Both the position numbers and the translations under genes were made by a program. Shown here in pieces: positions 29,001 through 35,882 of a stretch of 64,000 bases of DNA (the first letter of the stretch is position 1; each line of letters opens with the position of its first letter). This DNA comes from Mycolicibacterium flavescens (GTDB lineage: Bacteria > Actinomycetota > Actinomycetes > Mycobacteriales > Mycobacteriaceae). The stretch is taken from contig NZ_MIHA01000002.1 in assembly GCF_001722335.1 (NCBI RefSeq), positions 62,001 to 126,000 on the forward strand. The letters are read 5' to 3'. Under the pieces are notes generated by a model that saw only the letters and a program-made list of their open reading frames with translations, had not been told where the DNA came from and searched no databases.

Positions 29001-32000
29001 CCGAGAACCCGAACCTGTCGGCGGCATCGATCACCTACCTCGGCTACGAGCCGCCGGGCAGCTGGGACGTGCGCGTGACGTCCCAGCGGATGGCCCGACA
29101 GGGCGGTGAGATCTTCGCCAGCGACCTACGGGCGTTCAACGCCGGGCGTAACGTATTCACCGGCGACGGAAGCCAATTCACCGGCAACCACATCTTCGCG
29201 CACTCCTACGGTTCGAGCACCGTCAGCCACGCGGGTGCCGGCAGGCGGCTGGCCGGGCAGGTGCAGACCATCACGCTGATCGGCTCGCCCGGCGCCGGAC
29301 CCCTGCAGCACGCGAGCGATTTCGGCATCGGCGCCGACAACGTTTTCGTCGCGGCGTCGTCCCGCGACCGGACCACCGGCCTGGGTGGCGAGCGGCCAGG
29401 AGATCGAGGACGGTTCATCCGGGCCATCGGCCAAGGCGTCGATCCGGCGATGGATACCTTCGGCGCCCGACGGATCACCGCTGAATTCCCGGACCTGCTG
29501 GACCGCTACGGCGCCGGCTCGCGGATGACGCACAGCTTGTATTGGGCCTACCACGACCCCGCGACGTTGCGGGTGCGCAGCGAAGCGCTGGCCAATTTCG
29601 GGCGGATCGCGGCCGAACGCGTAGACCGGGTCGACTTCGAGAACCATCGGACGCTGCGTGAGCTGCCGCGCGTCGGGCGCCGTCCCGCCGAGGGGACCGT
29701 CGATCCGGCCATCGGCCGTCCGCTGCGTGTGCACGACGACCCGGGCGGCCATTACCCCGTTAATCGGCGCAACATTTGGAACCCCCGTTTCGGTCGTGAC
29801 AGCAACTGCGCGTTCGACGTGGTCGACCAACTGGCCGCCAGGTACGGCCGGGTCTTCCAGCTCGCCGCGGCGCCCTCACCGCGCGGGGTACCCGCGGTCA
29901 AGTTGTTCGAGGCCATCGGGTTGCGTTCCGGGTTCGCCACCTATGCGGACGTCGAGGCGGAACTTCTGACACGAGGCGACGGATCCTCCGCGGTGCTGGC
30001 GTCACGGTGGAACGGTCGCGGCCAAGCCGGTCACGCGTTCCTGGCGGTCAACGACGGCGGCAAGGTTTATCTGATAGATCCGCACAGCGGGGAGCTCAAG
30101 AGATGGCCGCCGCCGTGGAGCGAACAGGCAGTGCGCCGCACCGCGGTCGGCTATCTGGACAGCAACGGGCAACCCGCCGACTCGTACGACGGAAGCGCGC
30201 GTGACCTCGCAGCTGCCGGCTTCATCGGCCGGGTGACGGGAATTCCGGACCACATCGCCCTGGCGGAGGCCGACGCGGTGCTCGCGCAGCGGGGTGTCGA
30301 CGCCGCCGATCTGCGCAGCCCGATCGGCGACGCGGATCTGGCCGTCCAACGCGCGCGCGACAATGCGGCGTGGTGGACAGGTCTGTCCGATGCGCAGCGC
30401 GAGAGCCTGATCGCCAGCTACCCGCACCACATCGGCAACTCCGAGGGTATTCCGGCGGCCGTCCGGGATACCGCGAATCGCCTTGTGCTGCAAGAGTATC
30501 GAGGTCGCGCTGACGAGGTGCAGCGCAAGCTCGACGAGTTCGTCCGGCCCAGCCGTGACGAACGCAGCTTCCTCGACAGAGTCAACCGCATCGAGAATGC
30601 GCTGCGTAAAGCTGACGCCGACGCCGAACGCGCGGGTCTGGACACGCCGCTGCTGCTCGCCCTGGACCCCGCGGCGTTCGACGGTGACGGACGCGCGGTC
30701 ATCAGCTTCGGCGCCGACCCCTACACCGCGCACGACGTGGCCTGGCACGCCGGACGACAGTCCATCGACAGGATCGGGGCGATCACCGGTCCGGCGCTAA
30801 ACCAGTTGCCGTCACGCGAGGCGAGCGCGGTCGTCTGGGTCGGTGACAATTGCGCGACCGCGGCGCTGCACAGCGACATCGCGGCGTTCCACGCTGTGCG
30901 CGCCGCCTTGGCGCCCGAGAGCGACGCGACCCCGTTCACCGGCAACCGCATCCACACGTCGCAATCCGTCGCAGAACCGAACCCGTGGGTGCCGCGCGAC
31001 GACAGCGGCCGGGTCGTCGCCCACCGCGGCGCGTCCCACGACTTTCCCGAACAGACCCTGGCCGGCTACCGGGAGGCGCTGCGCCAGGGTGCCCGCGGCC
31101 TAGAGTGCGACGTCCGGCTCACCAAGGACGGGCACCTGGTCTGCATTCACGACAAACGGGTCAACCGCACGTCGGACGGGACGGGCGCCGTCGGTGACAT
31201 GACGCTGGCCGAGTTGCAGCAGCTGGACTTCGGCGGATGGCACCCGAGCCGGGGCTCCTCGGACACCCGGGCCGACACCGGCATTCTCACCCTCGAGCAG
31301 CTGCTGCAGCTGGTGGCCGCACACGACCAGCCGGTCACGTTGTTCATCGAAACCAAGCACCCCGACAGCGGCGGCTGGAAACTCGAACGCGAAGTCGTGG
31401 CGTTGCTGGAGCGCTACGGTATGGCCAATCCCGAGTCACCCGAACAGGCGCGGGCGGCAGTGATCTCGTTCTACCCGGATGCGTTGTGGCGCGTGCGCCG
31501 GGCCGCCCCGAATCTGCCGACCGTCCTGTTGGGGCCGACCGCGCCGTATCTGGCCGGCGCGGTCGGCGCGACCGGTATCGGTCCGTCGATCGCCATGTTG
31601 CGCGCCAACCCGGAACTCGTCGACTCCGCGGCCGCGCGCGGGCTGACCACCTACTGCTGGACTGTCAACGATGCCGCGGATGTGCAGTACGCCCGTGATC
31701 TCGGGGTCGGCTGGATCGCCACCGACCATCCCGGACGGACCGGCGAACTGGTCTCCGGTCCAGCCGAGACCGCCGGCCAGACAACGGAACCGACGCCAAG
31801 TGACCCACCCGTCCCGGCCGACGCCGACGCCACACGGGCGGTGGCCGAGGAGGCCCTGGCGCAGCGCGTCCCGCCGGTGCGCCCCGACGAGCTGCGCAAC
31901 CCGCTGGGGGTGGCCGAGGAGGCCGTCGCGCGGGCCCGCAACAACGCCAACTGGTGGCAGGGGCTGACCGAAGATCAGCAACGCGCGCTGGTCGAAACCT

Positions 32001-35000
32001 ATCCTCAGCACATCGGAAACGCTGAGGGCATCCCGGCGAAAGACCGTGACGCCGCGAATCGTCGGGTACTTCAACAGCTTCGGGACCGGGCCGATCAGGT
32101 GCAGTCCAAAATCGACGACGGCAGACGTCCCAGTCGCGAGGAGCGCAAGTTCCTTCAGCGGGTGAACCGATTGGAGAGCGCGTTGCGCAAGGCGGCCGCC
32201 GATGCGGCGCGCGCCGGCCTCGACGGCCCGCTGCTGATGGCGTTTGATCCCGCCGAGTTCGGCGGCGACGGACGCGCGGTCGTCAGCTTCGGCAGCGATC
32301 CGTACCAGGCGGATTCGGTGTCCTGGCATGCGCCGGGCGTGCAGGCGACAGTGCACTCGCTGTTTGGTTTCTCCACGGCGAACGCGCTGAATCACCTGCA
32401 GTCGGTCCGCGCCGAGAACCCGACGCTGACGGCCGCGTCGATCGCCTGGATCGGATACGACACCCCGAGCGGTCATGGCCTCGGGACGATGCTGCGGCAG
32501 ACGGCCGCCCGCACCGGCGGCGACATCCTGCACAGCGACGTCCGGGCGTTCAACGCCGGGCGCGACGCCTGGGCCGGCGACGGCAGCCACTTCTCCGGCA
32601 ACCACGTCTTCGGTTACTCCTACGGTTCGACGACGACCGCCTACGCCGGCCGGGGCGGTCGGTTGGCCGGTCACGTCAGCACCGTCTCGTTGGTCGGCTC
32701 ACCCGGGGCCGGACCACTGCGGCACGCAGCCGAGTTCGGGCCCGGGGTCGACGTGTACGTCGCGTCGTCGTCACAGGACCTGGTCACCACCTTGGGCGGG
32801 CGGACGGGTGGGTCCATGGCCCGGCTGCTGGGATCCGTCACGCGCGCTTTCGGATTGGGCGTGGACCCGGCGATGGACACCTTCGGCGCGGTACGCGTCG
32901 CCGCGGAGTTCCCCGACGGACCGAACCGGCTGGTGACCGGCGGTACCCACCACGCCTACTACCTTCAGACCCAGACAGCCACGGCGCGCAGCGAATCGGC
33001 GGCCAACTTCGGGCGGATCGCCGCGGGGCACCCCGAACGGCTGCAACTCGAACGGCACCGCACCGCCGACGGCAGGCGCACGGTCGAGCCGGCTGCCGAA
33101 CGGACCGGGCCACGCCGGATCTGGGATCCGATCTGGCGACCGATCCCGAACTGCGCGGTCGCCGTCGCCGACGAGCTGTCGGCAAGGTTCAATCGCGACA
33201 TCCGGCTTGACGCGCGGCCTTCACGGCGCGGCGTGCCGGCCCGCACCTTGTTCGAAGCCCTCCGGTTGGACGCCCAGTTCGCCACGTACACCGACGTCGC
33301 CGAGACCCTGACGCACCGGCCGATCGGCACGACAGCAGTGCTGGTTTCGCGGTGGAGCGGCGCCCGCCAGGGCGGGCATGCATACCTCGCTGTGCGGGTC
33401 GAAGGCGGAATCGACCTGGTCGACCCCCACACCGGAGAGCGGTCGGGCTGGCCGCCTCACTGGGGGCAGGACGCCGTCGACGTCACCGCCGTCGGATACC
33501 TCACCGCCGGAGGCGAGCCCATCGCGCGGGTCGGCGTCGATGTGCCGCTGCGGCTGGACGCCGCCGACGCCGTGGGGCATGTGCGAGGGGCGCCGACCGA
33601 CCCCGACTTCCGCCGCAGGCAAGCGGAATACCGCGACCAGGACCCGCTCACCCGCACGGTCGACACCCGATACGCCGACGCGCTGGGCGACGTCGTCGAC
33701 AACGTCGGGGACCTGGCTTCGGCGCAGCGGCTGGCCGCCGACATGTCCGGCATCTACGGCCCGTACCGGATCCAGTTCGAGGCGGACCGATTCGGCGCCG
33801 AGGTGTTGCTGTCGGGCAAGGTCTTCAACGGCGCCACCGAGATCGGCAACATCCAGCGCAGCTTCAACCGAGACGCGCAAGGGAACCTGGTCGCCTCCCA
33901 CACCGGGATCGAAATCAAGGTGGACCCGCAGCAGCTGCGGGGCAAGGGGTTCTCGAAGGCGGTCACGGCTGAGTTCGAGCGCCTCTACCTTCGGTCCAGC
34001 GTCGACCGCGCCGAGCTGAGAACCCACGACAAAGGCGGATCAGCCTGGCCACCAAGGGGATTCACCTGGGACCCGGACCCTCGGAAACTGAAGGAGTCGC
34101 TGGACGCGGTCAAGGGGTCGCTGAGCCGGTTGCGTGACACGGTCAGCGCCGAAGGGCGCGCCGTTCTCGACGGGGTCCTGCCCCGGTTGACGCCCGACAA
34201 CGCTCACCTGCCGGAGCCGATTGATCTGCTCGACCTCGCCACGACAGCCGAGCCGGATCTCGGCAGGCGGTTGATGAACGGCGTGGGGGTGCGCCGTGAG
34301 CAGGGATTGAACTTCGTCAAGTACTACAGCGAGAGTCCGACCCCCTCCGGGCTCAAAGGGCTGCTGCAGCGGTGGTTCGGCATCGGCGCGACCGAGAACT
34401 GCGCGCATTCCGTTGCCGACGAGCTGGCGCGGATGTACGGCCGCGAGATCCGGGTCGCGGCGCCACGCACCCGGATGGGAGTGACCGCCCGCGCTCTGTT
34501 CTCCGCAGTCGGGACGAGTTCAGAATTTCAGAGCTATGCGCAGGTGGACGAGACGCTGCGGGGCATGCCGCCGAACTCGTCGGCCGTCCTCGCGTCGCGC
34601 TGGACACACAACTCCGGGCGCTCCGGCGGACATGCCTACCTCGCGGTCTTCGACGGCCGCGATGTCCACTTGTGGGACCCCGCCACCGGGGAGCGGACGG
34701 GCTGGCCGCCCGACTGGGGGCAGGACGCGGTCACCCGCACGGCCGTCGGATACCTCGACGAGCGCGGGGAGCCGGTGCGGTCGCTGCACGACGTTCCGCT
34801 CCAATTGTCCGCTGCCACCGCCATCAGTCATGTTCAGGGCCATGGCAGAAGCGACGACGAGTCCGACGGGCCCGCCATCTCTGCGGCAGACGAAACCTCG
34901 AGACCGGAACCGGTTTTTGATCTGACCACCGAGCACGCGCTGCATCTCGGAACGGATCCGGATATCGGTGGTAAGTTGCGACGAAGCGAGGCGGAAACCG

Positions 35001-35302
35001 GTTTACGAGTGGAGTGGGAACGAAGCATCACCCTCGAGCGGGCGCCCGGTGATGTCGCCGGTGACTGGATCGACTCCGGAACGGGCGCGTCCTACGACGC
35101 GGTCGGAAACTTCCCGGCCCGGTTCTTCGAAGCTCAATGGCCTAATCTCCGGTCGCAGATCGTCAGTCACCTCAAGAAAGCCGATTTCGTTCCGATCGAC
35201 GTTTCGAAGTTTTCCGCCGAGCAGCGACAGCTCGTCCGGGAGTTCGTTCGAAGCCTCGACAACGAGCGGGCATTCATCGTAGGAGAAGGTTATGGCCGGT
35301 AG
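23093..35302 (+). CDS. Giant 4069-residue ESX-linked multidomain polymorphic toxin
   Basis: One uninterrupted frame encodes 4069 residues. Residues ~1-310 are a CpnT-like/WXG100-like export domain (LQWVSYLAGDEWPQG, FAMLFDGDYAVD, hydrophobic helices). Residues ~311-620 are a Pro/Thr/Asn/Ala-rich linker. Then follow: Tox-PL1 (papain-fold; C632, H708, D723); DUF1023 hydrolase units R1 (Ser1060 in HSYGS), R2 (Ser1550) and R3 (Ser2038); Tox-PL2 (C2239, H2314, D2329); R4, which stops before the nucleophile (~2385-2630); a glycerophosphodiesterase domain (H2644, E2671, D2673, H2686); R5 (Ser3176, GYSYGS); Tox-PL3 (C3354, H3429, D3444); a GNAT-like region (~3505-3660); Tox-PL4 (C3770, H3847, D3862); and a C-terminal CdiA-type nuclease-like domain (~3942-4069, GASYDAVG). 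Domain names come from pattern memory. Export by the neighbouring ESX system is inferred. Confidence 0.85.
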   Translation: MDFDIPPWLQWVSYLAGDEWPQGSESGMFRIQEHLQAAADQLDELIPDLNRVRGETLSVLMGETANAADKQFAMLFDGDYAVDKLSDAVRALGESSGYTGSEIQYSKYSIVVGLALAAAEITYALAMSGPTFGGSLAAIPAIEWATVTTFRQLIALLLRRLAAKVREMLARTTVKQLVKAGLREAPKEAGQELAIAATQEGIVYALQGDRYNVNGQRLLLNGIASTAGGAAGGGSAVPVSAYLGPARTMAGARAKGVTTFLTAGLVGNVAATASVGGDFDPFTVLVSSVTSSAGGLKGAGVMPATPIRSNNGQLPGPPADPGSAPEGEGPHNDPDSDDSERTTGRPDDSQPTNGAQPTNGAQPTNGAQPAADGHAQANQPATHNDPAVSDAPATADHQSDDTGEGTRTAQPTTQVDGSDPASEPASDGARIVDGQSGHDPASPSPPGLAVADSAPDTSANGQPVADTADASHVIGGEPVSDSSPTNQSSIEPPANTDQRGSAEDPAATPAPSAAVTSTPAAPTPISPTAGSAPTTGSTPTTGSTSTNGARPAPHSPASPTPPRRRTDETGEQAPDTARPQAAPAAAAVDGPAPAARLAEDGVATNHPDPQAIQVDPQGTPDGSDALPSRNDCVQRVAAALSNRYGREIRLEEMPSPQGTPATALFRALGSGGQFATLAQLEAQLARMRPGSSAIVTSVWAGGPNQGAHAYLAVNDNGSLFLEDPTTGERRPWPPRWEQDEVLRSAVGYLDEHGTATEPLSDISQLVAPAAIGLAAGHPDESGPSSTPEGEQAAGERWRDVVPQHMVADSALARRVPPVQSADQLRNPLGLMEAASARARDNAAWWAGLTGAEQSALLHTYPHHVGNAEGIPASARHEANTQSLDKDRRELQARRERGERLTREQRKQLARLERISEQLTQARDRATDAGVGGPLLLAFDSLAFGGNGRALVSFGADPYSADSVSWHVPGLKMNIDQLGPCMGDALNHLQATLQENPTVTAASIAWIGYDTPSGLLGAASQNAAREGAAILYSDIRAFNAARDAWAADGSHFRGNHIFAHSYGSTTASHAGRDGRLAHDVRTVTLIGSPGAGPVRNAAEFGSDVDVYVAASSRDPVAAVGARLAGAAGRIFGVNLGVDPAMSSFGAQRITAEFSAAMDRRRTWGTHLSYYRFVDRTADPPVRTESLANFGRIAAGHPDRLDFEAHRAIDERPLRRPHLRTVEPAAARSLRLDDGEHADDRAVRRPWTPRWRTPPPPAVEPSQADGGELSPPDTPAETAPAELTPAELDPSSAREIADEALAQRGLDADAIKSPADHTKKVDAAVDLARDNGHWWKGLSPRQQQALIQAYPHQIGNAEGIPPMARHEANSRMLQTHLADRDLLETRRDNGLELTGKQEQFVNLINEIEAALRSAERNTQRAQVAYLLALDTSAFDGNGRAIVSFGADPYTADSVSWYVPGMTTTIEKLRAMMLRGFNQLQSTLQQNPDLSAASITYIGYKAPGSWDPNVMFQRMAGNGGKIFASDLLAFNAGRDVFTGDGTHFRNNHVFAHSYGSTTVSHAGRGGQLAEDMQTVTLIGSPGAGPLHHASEFGIGADNVFVASSSRDRTPGLGGERPGDRGRTVRRMGQGIDPAMDTFGAVRITAEFPAVLDHSGPGSRMTHSLYWGYLDPGTLRIRSESLTNFGRIAAGQQDQVNREGHRTLVEQKRWLRKPRLVTVEPAIGRPLRLEDDPHARHSVDGRRIWNPRFQRLPVHTETLPGEVPSPRELIAADTEQVPAAAQVVADTALAERGIVAEEMMSPADHRVAVDAAVQRADANARWWAGLTETQQQALIQAYPHQVGNAEGIPPMARHDANSLMLQKYLAYRDLLMSRRDNGVALNGAHEKFVALMGKIEDGLRAAHKNATRAQVGGPYLLALDPRAFNGVGRAIVSFGADPYTADSVSWYVPGMSTTIEKLRTMMLRGFNQLQSTLAENPNLSAASITYLGYEPPGSWDVRVTSQRMARQGGEIFASDLRAFNAGRNVFTGDGSQFTGNHIFAHSYGSSTVSHAGAGRRLAGQVQTITLIGSPGAGPLQHASDFGIGADNVFVAASSRDRTTGLGGERPGDRGRFIRAIGQGVDPAMDTFGARRITAEFPDLLDRYGAGSRMTHSLYWAYHDPATLRVRSEALANFGRIAAERVDRVDFENHRTLRELPRVGRRPAEGTVDPAIGRPLRVHDDPGGHYPVNRRNIWNPRFGRDSNCAFDVVDQLAARYGRVFQLAAAPSPRGVPAVKLFEAIGLRSGFATYADVEAELLTRGDGSSAVLASRWNGRGQAGHAFLAVNDGGKVYLIDPHSGELKRWPPPWSEQAVRRTAVGYLDSNGQPADSYDGSARDLAAAGFIGRVTGIPDHIALAEADAVLAQRGVDAADLRSPIGDADLAVQRARDNAAWWTGLSDAQRESLIASYPHHIGNSEGIPAAVRDTANRLVLQEYRGRADEVQRKLDEFVRPSRDERSFLDRVNRIENALRKADADAERAGLDTPLLLALDPAAFDGDGRAVISFGADPYTAHDVAWHAGRQSIDRIGAITGPALNQLPSREASAVVWVGDNCATAALHSDIAAFHAVRAALAPESDATPFTGNRIHTSQSVAEPNPWVPRDDSGRVVAHRGASHDFPEQTLAGYREALRQGARGLECDVRLTKDGHLVCIHDKRVNRTSDGTGAVGDMTLAELQQLDFGGWHPSRGSSDTRADTGILTLEQLLQLVAAHDQPVTLFIETKHPDSGGWKLEREVVALLERYGMANPESPEQARAAVISFYPDALWRVRRAAPNLPTVLLGPTAPYLAGAVGATGIGPSIAMLRANPELVDSAAARGLTTYCWTVNDAADVQYARDLGVGWIATDHPGRTGELVSGPAETAGQTTEPTPSDPPVPADADATRAVAEEALAQRVPPVRPDELRNPLGVAEEAVARARNNANWWQGLTEDQQRALVETYPQHIGNAEGIPAKDRDAANRRVLQQLRDRADQVQSKIDDGRRPSREERKFLQRVNRLESALRKAAADAARAGLDGPLLMAFDPAEFGGDGRAVVSFGSDPYQADSVSWHAPGVQATVHSLFGFSTANALNHLQSVRAENPTLTAASIAWIGYDTPSGHGLGTMLRQTAARTGGDILHSDVRAFNAGRDAWAGDGSHFSGNHVFGYSYGSTTTAYAGRGGRLAGHVSTVSLVGSPGAGPLRHAAEFGPGVDVYVASSSQDLVTTLGGRTGGSMARLLGSVTRAFGLGVDPAMDTFGAVRVAAEFPDGPNRLVTGGTHHAYYLQTQTATARSESAANFGRIAAGHPERLQLERHRTADGRRTVEPAAERTGPRRIWDPIWRPIPNCAVAVADELSARFNRDIRLDARPSRRGVPARTLFEALRLDAQFATYTDVAETLTHRPIGTTAVLVSRWSGARQGGHAYLAVRVEGGIDLVDPHTGERSGWPPHWGQDAVDVTAVGYLTAGGEPIARVGVDVPLRLDAADAVGHVRGAPTDPDFRRRQAEYRDQDPLTRTVDTRYADALGDVVDNVGDLASAQRLAADMSGIYGPYRIQFEADRFGAEVLLSGKVFNGATEIGNIQRSFNRDAQGNLVASHTGIEIKVDPQQLRGKGFSKAVTAEFERLYLRSSVDRAELRTHDKGGSAWPPRGFTWDPDPRKLKESLDAVKGSLSRLRDTVSAEGRAVLDGVLPRLTPDNAHLPEPIDLLDLATTAEPDLGRRLMNGVGVRREQGLNFVKYYSESPTPSGLKGLLQRWFGIGATENCAHSVADELARMYGREIRVAAPRTRMGVTARALFSAVGTSSEFQSYAQVDETLRGMPPNSSAVLASRWTHNSGRSGGHAYLAVFDGRDVHLWDPATGERTGWPPDWGQDAVTRTAVGYLDERGEPVRSLHDVPLQLSAATAISHVQGHGRSDDESDGPAISAADETSRPEPVFDLTTEHALHLGTDPDIGGKLRRSEAETGLRVEWERSITLERAPGDVAGDWIDSGTGASYDAVGNFPARFFEAQWPNLRSQIVSHLKKADFVPIDVSKFSAEQRQLVREFVRSLDNERAFIVGEGYGR
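24140..24193 (+). repeat. Three 18-bp tandem repeats in the giant gene's linker
   Basis: Three consecutive 18-bp copies encode QPTNGA in the disordered linker between the export domain and the first enzyme domain. A second short repetitive stretch encoding TTGST units follows near 24690-24735. Such repeats can change in number by slippage without breaking the frame. Confidence 0.85.
25532..33075 (+). repeat. Five DUF1023-type hydrolase units duplicated within the giant gene
   Basis: Units start near the recurring motif WW.GL (W844, W1332, W1818, W2427, W2954). Each carries GN.EGIP and SFG.DPY. R2 and R3 are the closest pair, sharing the runs SVSWYVPGM, MMLRGFNQLQSTL and PPMARH almost unchanged. 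R1 and R5 share the YDTPSG version. R4 lacks the catalytic end. Three Tox-PL domains (2, 3 and 4) are likewise mutually similar. Confidence 0.8.
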
Positions 35303-35852
35303 CATCTTCTTCGCGAGCGACAGCTGGCACGGTAAATCCTCGACGACCTTCTTCGTCATGGACTTCTTGATCAGTCAGCTGCCGGACGGCGAGATACGTT
35401 CGCAGCTGCAGGACCTCGTCGACAACAACATCGCGATACTCGACTTGCGCGAGCCCGGCCAGTCCGCACTGCTCGACCTCATCGCCGAGGAGTTGCCGCA
35501 GCACATCGAGTCGATCGGCGATGCGAGGATTCGGGAGAATCTCACGACGCGGCTGGCGGACCTTGTCTCCCTGGCGCGAACGCAACGGCAGAAGACCCGC
35601 CAACCGGTCGGCGGCGAACAGATGGACACCCGCCGGATGGAGCTCAACCGCAGCCAAAGCCGGGAACTGGGCCAGCTGTACTCGCGTTTTCTGGAAGCAC
35701 ATCCCGAGGTCGAATCCGAAGTCGACGGTGCCGCGATGACCGAGGAACAAGAGGCCGCCTGGGCGGCCTACAGCGCTGAGCTCCGGGCTCGACACAAAGC
35801 CGAACGGTCGGCGCTCGCCGATCGTATCCAAGCCGAACGACGCCGGTCGTAA
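35292..35852 (+). CDS. Candidate immunity protein for the C-terminal toxin domain
   Basis: A 186-residue protein whose ATG lies inside the last codons of the giant gene (11-nt overlap), with AGGAGAAGG just upstream. It has a mixed N-terminal half (SIFFASDSWHGKSSTTFFVMDFLISQLPDGEIRSQLQ...) and a charged, helical C-terminal half (EEQEAAWAAYSAELRARHKAERSALADRIQ). There is no signal peptide and no membrane segment, so it should stay in the cytosol. I recognise no family. Immediate translational coupling behind a polymorphic toxin's C-terminal domain is the standard position of the cognate immunity gene, and that is the only basis for the call. Confidence 0.6.
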   Translation: MAGSIFFASDSWHGKSSTTFFVMDFLISQLPDGEIRSQLQDLVDNNIAILDLREPGQSALLDLIAEELPQHIESIGDARIRENLTTRLADLVSLARTQRQKTRQPVGGEQMDTRRMELNRSQSRELGQLYSRFLEAHPEVESEVDGAAMTEEQEAAWAAYSAELRARHKAERSALADRIQAERRRS

Positions 35853-35882
35853 GGTGTCGGGAGCAGATGAGAGGACTACGTA

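Noticed and set aside
31436..32674. 412-residue antisense frame inside the giant gene
   Set aside because: It is one of many third-position-GC shadows over the giant gene; composition is Arg/Gly/Val-rich with no domain.
34911..35302. TNT-type NAD glycohydrolase at the C-terminus, as in CpnT
   Set aside because: The TNT signature residues are not seen; the last domain resembles CDI-type nucleases instead.
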